A stretch of 37,177 nt of DNA from Treponema sp. (GCA_016286535.1 JAEESZ010000005.1:220585-257761); one strand, 5' to 3'. Positions 15,819 through 24,197 are shown, numbered from the stretch's first letter. A program made the numbers and translations. The notes: generated from the sequence alone by a model not told the origin.

Positions 15819-16433
15819 TTAAAATTTAAAAAGCTGACCTTTAACAAGCCAGGCAAAGCCGAATAAAAGAAGTAGAATGGTTTCACCTATCATTACCAGC
15901 CATTTAGGATAATTAAGACCAAAGGCTCCAAGCAGAAGAACAATAAGAAAAGCGGCCATAACCACAATCATTGAATAAGAACAGATTTTATAAATCCTAT
16001 TGTTTATTTCATTATTACCCTTGGTAAAAAGCCAGCCAATGTTATAGGCAAGCAGGCCAAAAAGAGAAAGTGCGCTTATGCTATGAATGATGTTTGAAAT
16101 ACCGACCGGAATCTGAAAGAAACCGACTTTTTCAAGTTCATAGGGATTTTCGCATGGAAAGAGGACAACAAGAAGGGCACAAATTCCGCTAAGAATGTTT
16201 ATGACAGTATCAATCGTGTCATAGGAACGGTAACAGATTAAAAAAAGTCCGCAGGAACCAAGAATTACAGGAAGTGCCGGGGTGATATAATAGGTGACGC
16301 TGATTGAATACCACCAGCTTTCGGCTTTGTCGCTTACAAAAAGACCGCCAATTATACAGATTACGGGAAGCAGCATACCCAGTGCACCCAGAACATTTCT
16401 GTGCAGCAGGGAACTTTTTACTTTTTCTTTCAT
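15819..16433 (-). CDS. Six-span membrane protein of unknown function (DUF998-like)
   Basis: A 204-residue protein with about six membrane helices and short loops, somewhat like DUF998 proteins. The N-terminal loop after helix 1 has a DKAESWWYSISVTYYITPA segment, and a cytoplasmic-looking CENPYELEKVGFFQIPVG loop sits mid-protein. No transport motif is recognised. The ATG follows an AAAAGGAG site, and a good promoter lies upstream (TTGCAT, 16 nt, TATAAT). A deleted second copy of this gene, with the same promoter, lies at 19910-20021. The reading frame here is intact. Confidence 0.65.
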   Translation of the reverse strand: MKEKVKSSLLHRNVLGALGMLLPVICIIGGLFVSDKAESWWYSISVTYYITPALPVILGSCGLFLICYRSYDTIDTVINILSGICALLVVLFPCENPYELEKVGFFQIPVGISNIIHSISALSLFGLLAYNIGWLFTKGNNEINNRIYKICSYSMIVVMAAFLIVLLLGAFGLNYPKWLVMIGETILLLLFGFAWLVKGQLFKF

Positions 16434-16452
16434 ATAAACTCCTTTTTTTTGT

Positions 16453-16480
16453 ATTATAACATAAGAAAGGCTGTATGCAA
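16453..16480 (-). promoter_or_regulatory. Promoter of the six-span membrane protein gene
   Basis: Leftward -35 TTGCAT (16475-16480), 16-nt spacer and -10 TATAAT (16453-16458), followed by an AAGGAG site and the ATG at 16433. The same promoter is duplicated at 19986-20013. Confidence 0.7.
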
Positions 16481-16489
16481 AAAAAAGCC

Positions 16490-16675
16490 AATTATTATAT
16501 ATCCAGAAAAAGAGATTTACTTAAAAAAATGCTCCCGCAGGAACCGTCTTTATGCTCCGCCGAGAAGAGCCAGCTTCGCTGCGCCTTCTTTACAGAAAGA
16601 ACGGGCCTTATACTCTTCAACGCTCCGCAAAAGCCGAACCCTGCTCGCGCATTTTTTCAAACTATACTTTCATAC
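16490..16675 (-). repeat. Dispersed repeat with 124-bp core, orientation 2
   Basis: The core 16529-16652 is identical to 13773-13896 but inverted. The left flank 16490-16526 is the same 37 bp, in the same orientation, as 13736-13772. The right flank ends in CTTTCATACATA. Several short reading frames in this region are translations of the repeat and are not genes. It fills most of the gap between the membrane-protein gene and the large lipoprotein gene, both of which run leftward. Confidence 0.85.
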
Positions 16676-16697
16676 ATAATATAGACGTAAAAATTCA

Positions 16698-19600
16698 CTA
16701 TTTTTGCATAACTTCGCTCATAGTTGAACTGCCATCTGCAAAGTGAACTATAACAACATAGCAGTCTCCCTGGTCTATATCGTCAACAGGAATAGAATAT
16801 TTTTTTGCTCTTGAGCTGGAGTCAAAATCAATCTGTTTAAGCCCGATGCTTCGGCGGTTTCTCTGCCAGTAAGCTTTGGTCCATTCTTTACAAATTTCGT
16901 AAGAGTAGCCTGTTGTAAGTGTTTCAACAAGAACAGGAGCGTCTGATGAAACAATCACAGAATCTTTTGAGGCTCCGTTTGCCTGCAGGTAATCATAATC
17001 TCCGCTGTTACTTACTCCGTGGCAGTAGTAAGCCGCTATGGAATAATCAAAAGAAAGCTGAGGTGTACCACCGGAGTTAGATGCCTGATAAATTGCCTTA
17101 TAAAAGGTATTAGAATTCATGCTTATACCATGCCCTCTGCTCAAAACAGATGATGAGGAATAGCTTGATCCTAGAATATTACTGTCTTTTATTTCGCTCC
17201 AGGAAGAGTCTGAAGCATTAAATTCATATATATAATAACGCCAGTTATAATAATATTTAGGATATGTACTTGTATAAATCACTGATGAATTAAAGGTTTG
17301 AAGTTCTGGCATTTCGCCTGCAATAAGATTCCTTCCGATTGACTTTGTTTGAGTGTAATTTCCGGCCTTATCATAAATGGTAAGAGTATAGTCCGGCTCT
17401 TTTTCAAAATCTGCAATCGGCAGGTAGAGATAATTCGTTTCCTGGTCATAATAAGGCTCTTCTGCAGGAAAACTTATTGTTTTATTTGTTGCATTGTTTT
17501 TTAAAGTAAAGTAATCCAGACCAGAGCCAATATCTTTTACTGTTCCTCCAAACATTGTGAAGTGAGATAATTCTTCAGATTCATCAAATTGTGTTTGCAG
17601 TGCATTCAGAAAGTCAAAGTTATAGTTACCGCCTAAATAAGTAAAAATTGGCTTAATGTTATCTAATTCAGAACCTTCCAGTTGATCAAGTTCTATTTGC
17701 CGGGTTTGTACAAAAAATCCTTCTTTTTCTGCTAAAACTCTTACAACTAACTTGTATTGATACATATAGTCTGTATAAAGCTGTAAGGTCTTAGAAAGCT
17801 CTCCCTTTTCAAAGAATACATCTGTATTATAGTTCAGATAAATTGAATCATATTTTTCCCAGGAGTCAGCTGCTATGTAGAAAGTTACATCAATATATTC
17901 ATCGCGAGAACTTTTTTTATAAGTAATGTCAGTAACTTCAACAGGGGCTAAAATGGAAGTAGATATAGTACTGGTAAAAGGTTCACAGGCTTCTCCGTAT
18001 AAACCATAAGATTTACTTTTTGTACTGAAAGAATTTCTGCAATACCATTCGATATTTTCAGGAACCCATGGAAATCTTGGTTCTTCGCTTGTGGTATATA
18101 TTTTGTTTGCCTCTTTATTAACCAGATCTTGTGTTGGGAATATTGCTGAATGGAAGTATATAGAGTCATCAAGTTCCCTGGAAATATTATGAGAGAAATT
18201 TACGATAACGTAACCTGAAGAGTAGCCTTCTTCAATACCAGTAAAAAGAGGTTTGTCTGGGAAAGTAAAAGTTTTTAAAGACTGGTTTCCAATATCATCT
18301 GTAACTTTTACAGTAAAAGATTTACCGGATAAATCTTCAATATTTTTAAGCTCATAAGACCATCTGTAGTCGAATCTATCTGTTTCGTAACATACATCAT
18401 AATACTGGTATGCGGTATCAAGAGAAAAATCTTCTGAATAAGATTTGTTATCATCGTCTGTATATTCACATTTTACAGAAAGCTCACTGGCATTGATGAG
18501 GCAGTCTTTATATACAGTTTTTTTGAGATTCTCCCAGCGATTACTAAGCCAGTTGTCATTTACATAAGGATGGCCGGTAGCCATGAACCATATTTCTCTG
18601 ATATTTTCAGGAGTGTTTTCTACATTCAAATCGCTTAAATCTATATAGCTGTCTTTTATTGCCACAAAAGATACTGATTGGCTTGGATCTATGTTTTCTG
18701 CGGCATCAATAACATCAACCTGTAAAAGAATGGCTCCGTCATCTGCCTGAAGCTGATAATTAATTGAAAAAACTGTATAACCGTTTTCGCTGCTAAAGGT
18801 TGAGTTTTCTGCTGTATAAGTAGAAATCCTTTCGTTTTCAGAAACAATAGTGCCGTCTTTGCTATTTGTACGTCTTTCTGTAATTCTTACAGTTTTTACT
18901 CCTGAGTCCGCATCATAATAGCGTCCTGTAATACGAATGGAATTTCTGCTTCTGTTTTGCAAAATTTGTGATTCAGAAAAATTGTTAATATCTGAATCTT
19001 CAAGGTATAAACCATCACTTTCAGAAGAATCCTCAACTTCTATATCTGAAAATACTGCGAAATCATATTTTTTTGGAGCAGTTTCTTCCACTTCAGGTAA
19101 ATAGCGGAGCTTAAAATTTGAATTGTTATTTTGCACAAGAAATAGTTCTTTTTCATCAGACAGTATTTTGATTTCAGAGCCAAGAATTACAGAAATGTCT
19201 GCAAAAGCAGCATTTTTTTCTTCAATGAAAGTTTTCAGTGCCTGGCTTTTTGGTACAATGGTAAGGATTGTAGCATCAGAATTAAACTGAGGTATCTCAA
19301 AATAATCATTTATAATTGTGTTGTTTAGAGCAGAGTCAGTATATAAAAGAAGAAGATTATCTGTAACATTCTTCTGGTCCATTGGCATATTAAAGGTAAT
19401 TGTAATTTGAGTGTTTGCAGGAATACCTGAAGAATTTTGTGGAGTATAGGAAACTACTGCAGGCAGGCTGGTACAGACAGGTCTGATTAAGATGTCATCA
19501 GCAGCCTTTTTAAGAGTAAGCTTAATTTTATAAAGCCCGCTTTCTTCATTTTTTTCGGTAATGGTAAATTCTACATTTTCTGAACGTGAAAGAGAAGGAT

Positions 19601-19892
19601 CTTCTGAGCTTACAGCTTCCAGACTGTCAAAAATATAACTGTCCTTTTTTACTGTATATTGCAGATTTATAGAATATCCGACTTTACAGGTCTTTTCGCC
19701 GGAAGAAAGGAAAGAGCCCATTTCTGTATCTGAAGAAATGATTAAGGAACAATCTTCGGCTGTAGCGTAATCAATGTCGTCTTTAAGCTGTTGTTTAAAG
19801 TCTGAATTCTCCAGAAAATTTGAACAGGCTGTAAAAATAGAAAAAGATATTGATGCAATAAAAGCAAATAAAAATATAGATGATTTTTTCAT
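16698..19892 (-). CDS. Large surface lipoprotein with Ig-like domains
   Basis: A 1064-residue exported lipoprotein. The signal peptide ends in a SIFTAC lipobox with the lipidated residue at Cys23. After a short acidic region, residues from about 147 (VVSYTPQNSSGIPANTQITI) begin an SbsA/Big-type Ig-like domain of about 110 residues. The rest is rich in Ser, Tyr, Asp and Asn and looks like further beta-sandwich modules (for example the RITGRYYDADSGVKTVRI and GLDYFTLKNNATNK segments), as in cell-surface lipoproteins of Treponema. No enzyme motif is seen. The start has an AGGGAG site. Its nearest upstream promoter is the one carried by the gene remnant at 19910-20021. Confidence 0.82.
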   Translation of the reverse strand: MKKSSIFLFAFIASISFSIFTACSNFLENSDFKQQLKDDIDYATAEDCSLIISSDTEMGSFLSSGEKTCKVGYSINLQYTVKKDSYIFDSLEAVSSEDPSLSRSENVEFTITEKNEESGLYKIKLTLKKAADDILIRPVCTSLPAVVSYTPQNSSGIPANTQITITFNMPMDQKNVTDNLLLLYTDSALNNTIINDYFEIPQFNSDATILTIVPKSQALKTFIEEKNAAFADISVILGSEIKILSDEKELFLVQNNNSNFKLRYLPEVEETAPKKYDFAVFSDIEVEDSSESDGLYLEDSDINNFSESQILQNRSRNSIRITGRYYDADSGVKTVRITERRTNSKDGTIVSENERISTYTAENSTFSSENGYTVFSINYQLQADDGAILLQVDVIDAAENIDPSQSVSFVAIKDSYIDLSDLNVENTPENIREIWFMATGHPYVNDNWLSNRWENLKKTVYKDCLINASELSVKCEYTDDDNKSYSEDFSLDTAYQYYDVCYETDRFDYRWSYELKNIEDLSGKSFTVKVTDDIGNQSLKTFTFPDKPLFTGIEEGYSSGYVIVNFSHNISRELDDSIYFHSAIFPTQDLVNKEANKIYTTSEEPRFPWVPENIEWYCRNSFSTKSKSYGLYGEACEPFTSTISTSILAPVEVTDITYKKSSRDEYIDVTFYIAADSWEKYDSIYLNYNTDVFFEKGELSKTLQLYTDYMYQYKLVVRVLAEKEGFFVQTRQIELDQLEGSELDNIKPIFTYLGGNYNFDFLNALQTQFDESEELSHFTMFGGTVKDIGSGLDYFTLKNNATNKTISFPAEEPYYDQETNYLYLPIADFEKEPDYTLTIYDKAGNYTQTKSIGRNLIAGEMPELQTFNSSVIYTSTYPKYYYNWRYYIYEFNASDSSWSEIKDSNILGSSYSSSSVLSRGHGISMNSNTFYKAIYQASNSGGTPQLSFDYSIAAYYCHGVSNSGDYDYLQANGASKDSVIVSSDAPVLVETLTTGYSYEICKEWTKAYWQRNRRSIGLKQIDFDSSSRAKKYSIPVDDIDQGDCYVVIVHFADGSSTMSEVMQK

Positions 19893-19909
19893 AAACTACT
19901 CTCCCTGAG

Positions 19910-20021
19910 AAAATTTAAAAAGCTGGCCTTTAACAAGCCAGGCAAAGCCGAATAAAAGAAGAAGGATGGTTTCTCCTTTTTTTTTGTATTATAACATAAG
20001 AAAGGCTGTATGCAAAAAAAA
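19910..20021 (-). pseudogene. Deletion remnant of a second copy of the six-span membrane protein gene
   Basis: Bases 19910-19976 match the 3' end of the gene at 15819-16433 with only a few differences, and 19976-20021 match its promoter and ribosome site region (16440-16485). Everything between, including the ATG, is gone; the junction falls at a short GGAG / GGTGAAACC match. The old stop codon has also changed (TTT TAA became TTT TCT), so the residual frame ends five codons later. No start codon remains. The intact promoter now reads into the large lipoprotein gene. Confidence 0.85.
19986..20013 (-). promoter_or_regulatory. Retained promoter in the gene remnant, likely driving the lipoprotein gene
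   Basis: TTGCAT, 16-nt spacer and TATAAT are identical to the promoter at 16453-16480. Reading leftward, the next start codon with a good ribosome site is that of the 1064-residue lipoprotein at 19892, giving an untranslated leader of about 90 nt made from the old gene's 3' end. Confidence 0.6.
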
Positions 20022-20027
20022 CGGTGT

Positions 20028-20081
20028 AAAAAAACCGGGCAAGCCCTCCATCAAATTCTTTTTTATGGTAGGCTTGCCCGG
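20028..20081 (-). terminator. Rho-independent terminator of metY
   Basis: CCGGGCAAGCC (20035-20045) pairs perfectly with GGCTTGCCCGG (20071-20081), an 11-bp stem. Read leftward, the stem is followed by a run of T, placing it just after the stop codon of metY. Confidence 0.85.
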
Positions 20082-20131
20082 CAACTGGACTTTTTAATTA
20101 GTATCAACTTTTTTATTATACTGCTTTATTG

Positions 20132-21412
20132 CTATATTGCTGCAAAACCCTTTTCAAGATCGGCAATAATATCGTCAATATGTTCTGTACCAATTGAAAG
20201 GCGGATTGTATTCTGTGCAATTCCCTGATCAGCAAGCTCTTCATCATTAAGCTGGCTGTGAGTTGTACTGGCCGGATGAATTACCAGAGACTTAACATCT
20301 GCAACGTTAGCAAGAAGGCTGAAAATCTGCAGGTTATCAATAAATTTCCATGCTTCTTCGCGGCCACCTTTGATGTTGAAAGTGAAAATGCTTGCGCCAC
20401 CGTTAGGGAAGTATTTCTGGTAAAGTTTATGGTCAGGATGGTCTGCCAGTGAAGGATGATTAACCTTTTCTACCTTTGGATGTTTGCTTAAGAATTCTAC
20501 AACTTTCTTTGTGTTTTCTGCATGGCGGTCAAGACGAAGAGAAAGAGTTTCAACACCCTGTAAAAGAAGGAAGGCATTGAATGGGCTGATTGTAGCACCT
20601 GTATCGCGGAGTAAAATTGCGCGGATGTAGGTTACAAAAGCAGCAGGTCCTACTGCATCGTAGAAAGAAACTCCGTGGTAGCTTGGGTTTGGTGCAGCAA
20701 TCTGAGGGTAGTTTCCGCTTGCCTTCCAGTTGAATTTTCCACTTTCTACTATAATACCGCCTAATGTTGTTCCGTGTCCGCCAAGGAACTTTGTTGCAGA
20801 GTGAACTACAATATCTGCTCCATGTTCAAATGGACGGATAAGATAAGGGGTTCCGAATGTGTTGTCTACTACAACAGGAAGACCATGTTTGTGAGCAATT
20901 TCTGCAATGGCATCAAGATCAGGAATATCTGAATTAGGATTTCCAAGAGTTTCAAGGTAGATGGCACGAGTATTTTCCTTTATGGCTCCTTCTAATTCTT
21001 TAAGATTGTGAGCATCAACAAAAGTTGTTGTAATTCCATATTGTGGCAGAGTATGAGCAAGCAGATTGTAGCTTCCGCCGTAGATGGTTTTCTGTGCAAC
21101 GATGTGTCCGCCATTTGCAGCAAGAGCTTCGATTGTGTAAGTAATAGCGGCTGCACCAGAAGCAAGAGCCAGGGCGGCTGAACCACCTTCCAGCGCTGCA
21201 ACGCGTTTTTCTAATACGTCCTGAGTTGAGTTTGTAAGACGTCCGTAAATGTTTCCAGCATCTGCAAGACCAAAACGGTCAGCTGCATGTTTTGAATTGT
21301 GGAAGACATAAGAAGTTGTCTGATAGATTGGTACTGCGCGTGCATCTGTTGCAGGATCTGCACTTTCCTGTCCAACGTGTAACTGTAATGTTTCGAATTT
21401 ATAATTTGCCAT
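20132..21412 (-). CDS. metY: O-acetylhomoserine sulfhydrylase (PLP enzyme)
   Basis: A Cys/Met-metabolism PLP enzyme that makes homocysteine from O-acetylhomoserine and sulfide. It is 426 residues, the longer length typical of MetY rather than cystathionine gamma-synthase. Visible motifs: the start FETLQLHVGQ, PIYQTTSYVF, YGRLTNST, ALASGAAA and SATKFLGGHGT with the PLP-binding Lys208. The insertion after FNWKASGNYP is also a MetY feature. A strong AAGGAGG site precedes the ATG. It is a single-gene unit with its own terminator and a promoter overlapped by repeated ACCTAC motifs, so expression is probably repressed by a sulfur-status regulator. Confidence 0.93.
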   Translation of the reverse strand: MANYKFETLQLHVGQESADPATDARAVPIYQTTSYVFHNSKHAADRFGLADAGNIYGRLTNSTQDVLEKRVAALEGGSAALALASGAAAITYTIEALAANGGHIVAQKTIYGGSYNLLAHTLPQYGITTTFVDAHNLKELEGAIKENTRAIYLETLGNPNSDIPDLDAIAEIAHKHGLPVVVDNTFGTPYLIRPFEHGADIVVHSATKFLGGHGTTLGGIIVESGKFNWKASGNYPQIAAPNPSYHGVSFYDAVGPAAFVTYIRAILLRDTGATISPFNAFLLLQGVETLSLRLDRHAENTKKVVEFLSKHPKVEKVNHPSLADHPDHKLYQKYFPNGGASIFTFNIKGGREEAWKFIDNLQIFSLLANVADVKSLVIHPASTTHSQLNDEELADQGIAQNTIRLSIGTEHIDDIIADLEKGFAAI

Positions 21413-21460
21413 AGTAGTAGGCCCTCCTTAGACCGTTTTGTTTGTTGTTTTTTTTATAAA

Positions 21461-21514
21461 ACCTATCAAGTTTGTAGGTAATTACTTTATACAAGCAATA
21501 ACCTACTATGTCAA
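21461..21514 (-). promoter_or_regulatory. metY promoter with overlapping ACCTAC-type operator repeats
   Basis: Leftward -35 TTGACA (21509-21514), 17-nt spacer and -10 TATAAA (21486-21491) make the best consensus promoter in the window. GTAGGTAATT (21474-21483) and AATAACCTAC (21497-21506) form a 10-bp inverted repeat with one mismatch that straddles the -10, and a third ACCTA lies at 21461. ACCTATCAAGTTTGTAGGT (21461-21479) is itself a partial dyad. The spacing suits a dimeric repressor; an Rrf2-family (CymR/IscR-like) factor is one possibility. Confidence 0.65.
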
Positions 21515-21555
21515 TAGGAAAATAAAAATAATTTAAAAAAAGTGTAAAATTTTAA

Positions 21556-21990
21556 TTAAATTAAAGTCTGAAGCAGGAAGCTTATTATTAGAGAAGCAGA
21601 CATATATGGAATAAATGGAAATGATTTTTTTCCGAATTTTTTGTTTTCAATTATAAGAGCAGCAAGAGCCTGAATTAAAAGGCAAAGGGGAATGAATTTT
21701 GGAAAAAGAAAAAGTCCCTGAAAAAATCCATACCAGACATCTGCGGGACCAAGTTTATTTTTTGTAATCTTCCTTATAAAAAAGCAGATAGCCCCCATAA
21801 TCATGCTGGAAATTATGTAGAGCCAGATATTTTCCCTTGCAAAAACTATATGGCAAAGTAGGGCAGCATAAACTGAAGTCCATTGTATGTAAATTCCAAC
21901 TTCCATATGCTTTATATCCTGAATGGAAAGAATGAGGGAGAAAATCAGAATAATCAAAAATGAAATTATCAGATGTAATGAAGAAATCAT
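21556..21990 (-). CDS. Small A24-like prepilin peptidase family protein
   Basis: A 144-residue membrane protein with about five helices. It keeps two aspartates where A24 aspartyl prepilin peptidases have their catalytic pair: Asp25 in SIQDIKHMEV and Asp84 in LGPADVWYG, which stands where the family has GxGD. The glycine of GxGD is Ala here. The N-terminal methylase domain of large PilD enzymes is missing. It may process a pilin-like or flagellin-like signal sequence, or be a diverged relative. No substrate gene is next to it. The ATG lies six nt after a TAAAAT box with no ribosome site. Confidence 0.62.
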   Translation of the reverse strand: MISSLHLIISFLIILIFSLILSIQDIKHMEVGIYIQWTSVYAALLCHIVFARENIWLYIISSMIMGAICFFIRKITKNKLGPADVWYGFFQGLFLFPKFIPLCLLIQALAALIIENKKFGKKSFPFIPYMSASLIISFLLQTLI

Positions 21991-22091
21991 AAAATCATTT
22001 TAACAGAAGATTTTCCCCGGTAACAGAAATAATTGACATAGAAATAACAATATTTTATATAGTATTTCTTATATCACAGAATAAAAAAAAA

Positions 22092-22119
22092 TTGCTTTTA
22101 TAAAACCTTGCTCTATAAT
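22092..22119 (+). promoter_or_regulatory. Promoter of the FIST-MCP operon
   Basis: -35 TTGCTT (22092-22097), 16-nt spacer, -10 TATAAT (22114-22119). An AGGAG ribosome site follows just before the ATG at 22170. It does not look like a flagellar sigma-28 promoter. Confidence 0.6.
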
Positions 22120-22169
22120 TAACTCTATAGGAAGAGTTTAATGCTAAAATCTTTTTACAGGAGTCATTT

Positions 22170-23309
22170 ATGGAGCAGGAAGTAGTACAAACAAGAATGG
22201 CCGATATTTCCGCAGCGGTTGGTGATCTTTGTTCAAAACTAAAAAAATCACCAGATTCTTATCAGGCTGTAATTTTTTATGCTGCAATCACATACGATTT
22301 CGCAGAACTTTCAATTGAAATTAAAAAACATTTTCCAAATTCCGAAGTTATTGGAGCCAGTACTGCCGGCGAAATTTCCAGAGATGGATTTTTAAATAAT
22401 ACCATCCTCTTAACAACTATGTCAGACCCAAGAACCCGGGTAAAAGGTGTTTTTATAGATAACGGCAGTAAATATCCTGTTGCAAGCAGAAATGATATAG
22501 AAAATGCCCTTTCTGCAGTAGGAATCCGTTGTAATGATCCGTCATCTCATAAAGATGCCTTTGCCATTGCCTATACAAACGGTGTTTTTAATGCAGAAGA
22601 AACAATCCTTTCTAACTTCTATTCTATTATTCAGAATGATAATTTCAGGCTGGCAGGGGGAACTGCAGGCTTTACTGGTGATGAGGCAAAAACCTTTGTA
22701 AGCTACAACGGAAGAACAACTCAGGACGGAGCTGTAATGCTCTTTGTTAAAACTCAGTGTAAATTTGATATTCGCCAGGAAGATATTTTTAATCCAACAG
22801 GAAAATCCTTCTTTGTAAACGAATCAAATCCTATGAAACGTGAAATCAGCAGATTTGACGGAATGCCTGCAAAAACTGCCTATGCCCAGAAGCTTGGTGT
22901 AAGCGAAGCCCAGGCAGAAAGCATGACTTTCGAAAATCCTTTTGGAAGAATGATGAACGGGGCACTGCACATTGTTGCTTTGGCCGGCTTTACTCCCGAT
23001 AAAAAGATTTCAACCTTTGCCCGTGTTGTACCAAACTCTACTCTCGAACTTATGCATATTGGAAATGCCCTGGAAAAAGCAGACGAAACCTGCAATGGAA
23101 TTAAATCTGTAATTCCTCTTCCTAAGTTCACAATTATGATGAGTTGTATAACCAGGGCCTTATATTTTGAACGAGAAAATCTTACTTCTAAAATCGTAGA
23201 AAAATATAAAAATGCCTTCCCAACCTTTGCAGGTTTTTCTGTTTACGGAGAGCAGTTAGACAGAATGCATTGTAATCAGACTCTGGTAACTGTCGTAATG
23301 GGAGATTAA
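22170..23309 (+). CDS. FIST-domain sensory protein (FIST_N plus FIST_C)
   Basis: FIST proteins are soluble sensors thought to bind small ligands such as amino acids. This 379-residue protein has the FIST_N pattern: an AVIFYAAITYDF strand, then SEVIGASTAGEISRDGF with the conserved GxSTAGEI motif, and an RLAGGTAGF loop near 155-165. The C-terminal part (about 195-370) fits FIST_C, ending in FAGFSVYGEQLDRMHCNQTLV with the GFxxYGE motif. No transmembrane segment or output domain is present. The gene ends 3 nt before a soluble chemotaxis receptor, so the two are co-translated and probably form a two-protein cytoplasmic receptor. Confidence 0.92.
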   Translation: MEQEVVQTRMADISAAVGDLCSKLKKSPDSYQAVIFYAAITYDFAELSIEIKKHFPNSEVIGASTAGEISRDGFLNNTILLTTMSDPRTRVKGVFIDNGSKYPVASRNDIENALSAVGIRCNDPSSHKDAFAIAYTNGVFNAEETILSNFYSIIQNDNFRLAGGTAGFTGDEAKTFVSYNGRTTQDGAVMLFVKTQCKFDIRQEDIFNPTGKSFFVNESNPMKREISRFDGMPAKTAYAQKLGVSEAQAESMTFENPFGRMMNGALHIVALAGFTPDKKISTFARVVPNSTLELMHIGNALEKADETCNGIKSVIPLPKFTIMMSCITRALYFERENLTSKIVEKYKNAFPTFAGFSVYGEQLDRMHCNQTLVTVVMGD

Positions 23310-23312
23310 ACT

Positions 23313-24197
23313 ATGGAAAGAAAAGAACTTATAAACAGCGGTTTAGACGCGGTAAATACATTAATACGATATCTTGCAAAAGATGCTGTTGGTTCTGATT
23401 TTATGAATCAGTATGCTTCTACCAGAAATGTTCAGCAGCAGGCTACAGAAAGGCAGAAGGAAATTCTTAATGATTTGATTTCATCAGCTTCCCGTATGGA
23501 CAGCAGCACAAAAGAGATTCAGGCAATTAACCAGGATAATGCAGAAGGCTTAAATGCTATTTCAAATTCCATAGCTAATTTGTCTTCTTCAATCAAAGAA
23601 ACCGAAGAGTCTTACAAAAAATATGCAGATCAGTTTCAGGAATTAATTAACGAAACAAAGAATATTAATAATCTTATTTCTGCAATTCAGAAAATTTCGA
23701 GTCAGACAAATCTTCTTTCTTTTAATGCATCTATTGAAGCGGCGCATGCGGGTGCTGCAGGTGCCGGTTTTAGAATTATTGCTAACGAAGTAAAAAAATT
23801 ATCAGAGAATACAGAAAAAACTACAGCAACAATGATGGAAAATGTGGCTAAACTGGAAAAATCAATTATGAAGCTGGATGAGGAAACTGCAAAAAACACC
23901 CAGGTTCTTAACCGCCTTACAAATGATGCCGATTTAGCCCTGAAGTCTTATTCCTCTGTTCAGCAGAAAAATCAGAATGCAAGCAATAGTATAGAAAATT
24001 TTGCCATGCATATTAACGATAATGTCGGTCAGATTAATTCTGTAATTACAACAGTTCAGGAAAACGAAGAATTAAATAAGGAAACTGTTAATCTTTTCGT
24101 AGACTGTGCTTCAAGAAATCAGATGCTTTTTAATGATTTGTATTCATTTATTTACGAAATAAAGGCAATTTTTGAAGATTTGAAGCTTCAGGAATAA
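23313..24197 (+). CDS. Soluble methyl-accepting chemotaxis-type signalling protein
   Basis: The 294-residue protein is almost entirely coiled coil and has no membrane segment, HAMP or ligand domain. Its centre carries the MCP signalling tip ISSQTNLLSFNASIEAAHAG (residues about 128-147) followed by GFRIIANEVKKLSENT, which contact CheA and CheW. Methylation helices lie on both sides. Several residues of the usual EAARAGE-GRGFAVVA stretch are altered. It starts 3 nt after the FIST gene, so the FIST protein very probably supplies ligand sensing in trans. It would act in the cytoplasm to steer flagellar motility. Confidence 0.9.
   Translation: MERKELINSGLDAVNTLIRYLAKDAVGSDFMNQYASTRNVQQQATERQKEILNDLISSASRMDSSTKEIQAINQDNAEGLNAISNSIANLSSSIKETEESYKKYADQFQELINETKNINNLISAIQKISSQTNLLSFNASIEAAHAGAAGAGFRIIANEVKKLSENTEKTTATMMENVAKLEKSIMKLDEETAKNTQVLNRLTNDADLALKSYSSVQQKNQNASNSIENFAMHINDNVGQINSVITTVQENEELNKETVNLFVDCASRNQMLFNDLYSFIYEIKAIFEDLKLQE

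Noticed and set aside
16401..16746. Several short plus-strand ORFs upstream of the large lipoprotein
   Set aside because: They are translations of the 124-bp repeat core and its flanks in three frames; none has a credible start.
21413..21555. SAM riboswitch upstream of metY
   Set aside because: The leader is short and lacks the paired elements and terminator of S-box or SAM-II RNAs; the visible signals are DNA dyads over a promoter.
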